Shown here: in pieces, positions 4,326 to 5,267 of the stretch
Layout: each line of letters begins with the position of its first letter
Position numbering within the stretch: the first letter of the stretch is position 1
Source of the DNA: JANOAR01 sp031411235
GTDB lineage: Bacteria > Verrucomicrobiota > Verrucomicrobiia > Verrucomicrobiales > Verrucomicrobiaceae
Reading direction: 5' to 3'
Assembly: GCA_031411235.1 (NCBI GenBank)
Contig: JANOAR010000137.1
Span: 1-5,267, forward strand
DNA length: 5,267 nucleotides
Position numbers and translations under genes: made by a program
Notes under the pieces: model-generated
Seen by the model: the letters and a program-made list of their open reading frames with translations, nothing else
The model's database searches: none
Told to the model about the DNA's origin: nothing

Positions 4326-5267
4326 ATGATCTACCTGGACTCCAACGCTACCTCACCCACTGACCCCGATGTGGTCGAGGCTATGTTGCCTTTCTTGCGC
4401 GAGCATTTTGCGAATCCTTCATCGTCCTATCGAGCCGCGCGCATGGTGCGTACAGCGGTGCAGACGGCACGCGAGGAGGTCGCCCGTTTGCTCGGGGCGC
4501 AGGCCGAGGAAATCATCTTCACAGGCTGCGGGACGGAGTCGAACAATGCCGCTATCGAGTCGGCGAAGATGCTCTGGCCGCAGCGTCGACACCTCGTTAT
4601 CGCCACCACTGAGCACAGCGCTGTGCTAGAGCCAGCGAGGCGCTGGGAAGGCGAGGGCGGTAGCGTTTCACGCGTGCCTGTGGGTCGTGATGGCATCATC
4701 GACTTGGATGCCCTGCGCGAGGCCATGCGCCCTAGCGAGACGGCACTTGTTTCCATCATGTGGGCCAACAACGAAACGGGCGTGCTCGCGCCGATGGCGC
4801 AGGTGGTGAGCATCGCTCACGAGGCGGGTGCCCTGGTGCATACCGATGCTGTGCAGGCTGCGGGGAAAGTGGCCATCAACTTCGCGGCCCTGCCCATCGA
4901 CTACCTCTCGATCAGTGGGCATAAGTTCCACGCGCCGAAGGGCGTGGGCGCACTCTTCATCAGCAATCGCGTGCGCTTTCGTCCGTGGATGTTAGGCGGC
5001 GGGCAGGAGGGCGGGCGGCGCAGTGGCACCGAGAACGTGCCTTACATTGTCGGTATGGGCCGGGCGGCAACGCTGATGCAGCAGGCGCTGGGCGATGGCA
5101 CCGAGTCACGCGTACGGGCCATGCGCGATGCCTTCGAGAGTCGCGTGCTCAGTGCCGTGCGCGATGTGTCGATGAATGGGCATCGCGAGCGGCGACTCCC
5201 GACCACATCGAGTCTGACCTTCTGTGGTATCGACGCGCAGGCCATGCTGATCCTGCTCGACGAGAGC
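4326..5267 (+). CDS. Cysteine desulfurase, NifS/IscS family (3' end outside window)
   Basis: The frame is open from 4326 to the last base, giving 314 residues of a group I class-V aminotransferase-fold cysteine desulfurase. This PLP enzyme takes sulfur from cysteine for Fe-S clusters, tRNA thiolation or cofactors. Visible features are 'MIYLDSNATS' (family MIYLDNNATT), 'FANPSSSYR', 'FTGCGTESNN', H97 in 'TTEHSAVLEP', N149 in 'WANNETG', D174 and Q177 in 'HTDAVQAAGK', the PLP lysine K200 in 'SISGHKFHAPKG', and 'GGGQEGGRRSGTEN' at 224-237. The mobile loop with the catalytic cysteine, at about residue 325 in family members, falls beyond the window. The ATG at 4326 is chosen because the conserved N-terminus starts there; ATGs at 4266 and 4287 are in frame and would add 20 or 13 residues. 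No Shine-Dalgarno is seen. I cannot tell nifS from iscS without its neighbours. Confidence 0.95.
   Translation, partial: MIYLDSNATSPTDPDVVEAMLPFLREHFANPSSSYRAARMVRTAVQTAREEVARLLGAQAEEIIFTGCGTESNNAAIESAKMLWPQRRHLVIATTEHSAVLEPARRWEGEGGSVSRVPVGRDGIIDLDALREAMRPSETALVSIMWANNETGVLAPMAQVVSIAHEAGALVHTDAVQAAGKVAINFAALPIDYLSISGHKFHAPKGVGALFISNRVRFRPWMLGGGQEGGRRSGTENVPYIVGMGRAATLMQQALGDGTESRVRAMRDAFESRVLSAVRDVSMNGHRERRLPTTSSLTFCGIDAQAMLILLDES

Overview
This 5.3-kb window is chromosomal DNA of roughly 55-60% GC. It most resembles a Verrucomicrobiota (Prosthecobacter/Verrucomicrobium-like) or related PVC-group bacterium. The evidence is protein style: a secreted SGNH hydrolase with a long C-terminal extension, a secreted protein with 'GDL-x-GA-x-AV-x-A' motifs, and several starts without a Shine-Dalgarno sequence. 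The taxonomic call is inference, not proof.

Left to right, on the + strand unless stated. (1) The last 82 residues of a transketolase, closed by a strong intrinsic terminator. (2) A gene-free stretch of about 250 bases packed with short inverted repeats, probably a dispersed palindromic element or a folded RNA. (3) A 299-aa exported protein of unknown function. (4) A type II toxin-antitoxin operon: an AbrB/MazE-fold antitoxin overlapping a PIN-domain VapC toxin by 4 bases. (5) About 280 bases of apparent scar, with two short peptide-like remnants. (6) On the - strand, a 75-aa helical protein that looks like an antitoxin without a toxin. (7) On the - strand, a 413-aa exported SGNH/GDSL hydrolase. 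(8) Transcribed divergently from it, a group I cysteine desulfurase (NifS/IscS family) that runs off the window end just before its expected catalytic cysteine.

The housekeeping genes at the two ends (transketolase, cysteine desulfurase) flank an accessory block of toxin-antitoxin genes, remnants, repeats and lineage-style secreted proteins. No pathway links these genes. The clearest functional unit is the vapBC-like pair. The most interesting unexplained signals are the hairpin cluster at 310-548 and a recurring promoter layout in which a -10-like box ends only 5-7 bases before the start codon of three small or accessory genes, suggesting leaderless transcripts. At the two antitoxin genes an inverted repeat overlaps the proposed -35 region, as expected of autoregulation. 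I found no convincing wholly new multi-gene system here.
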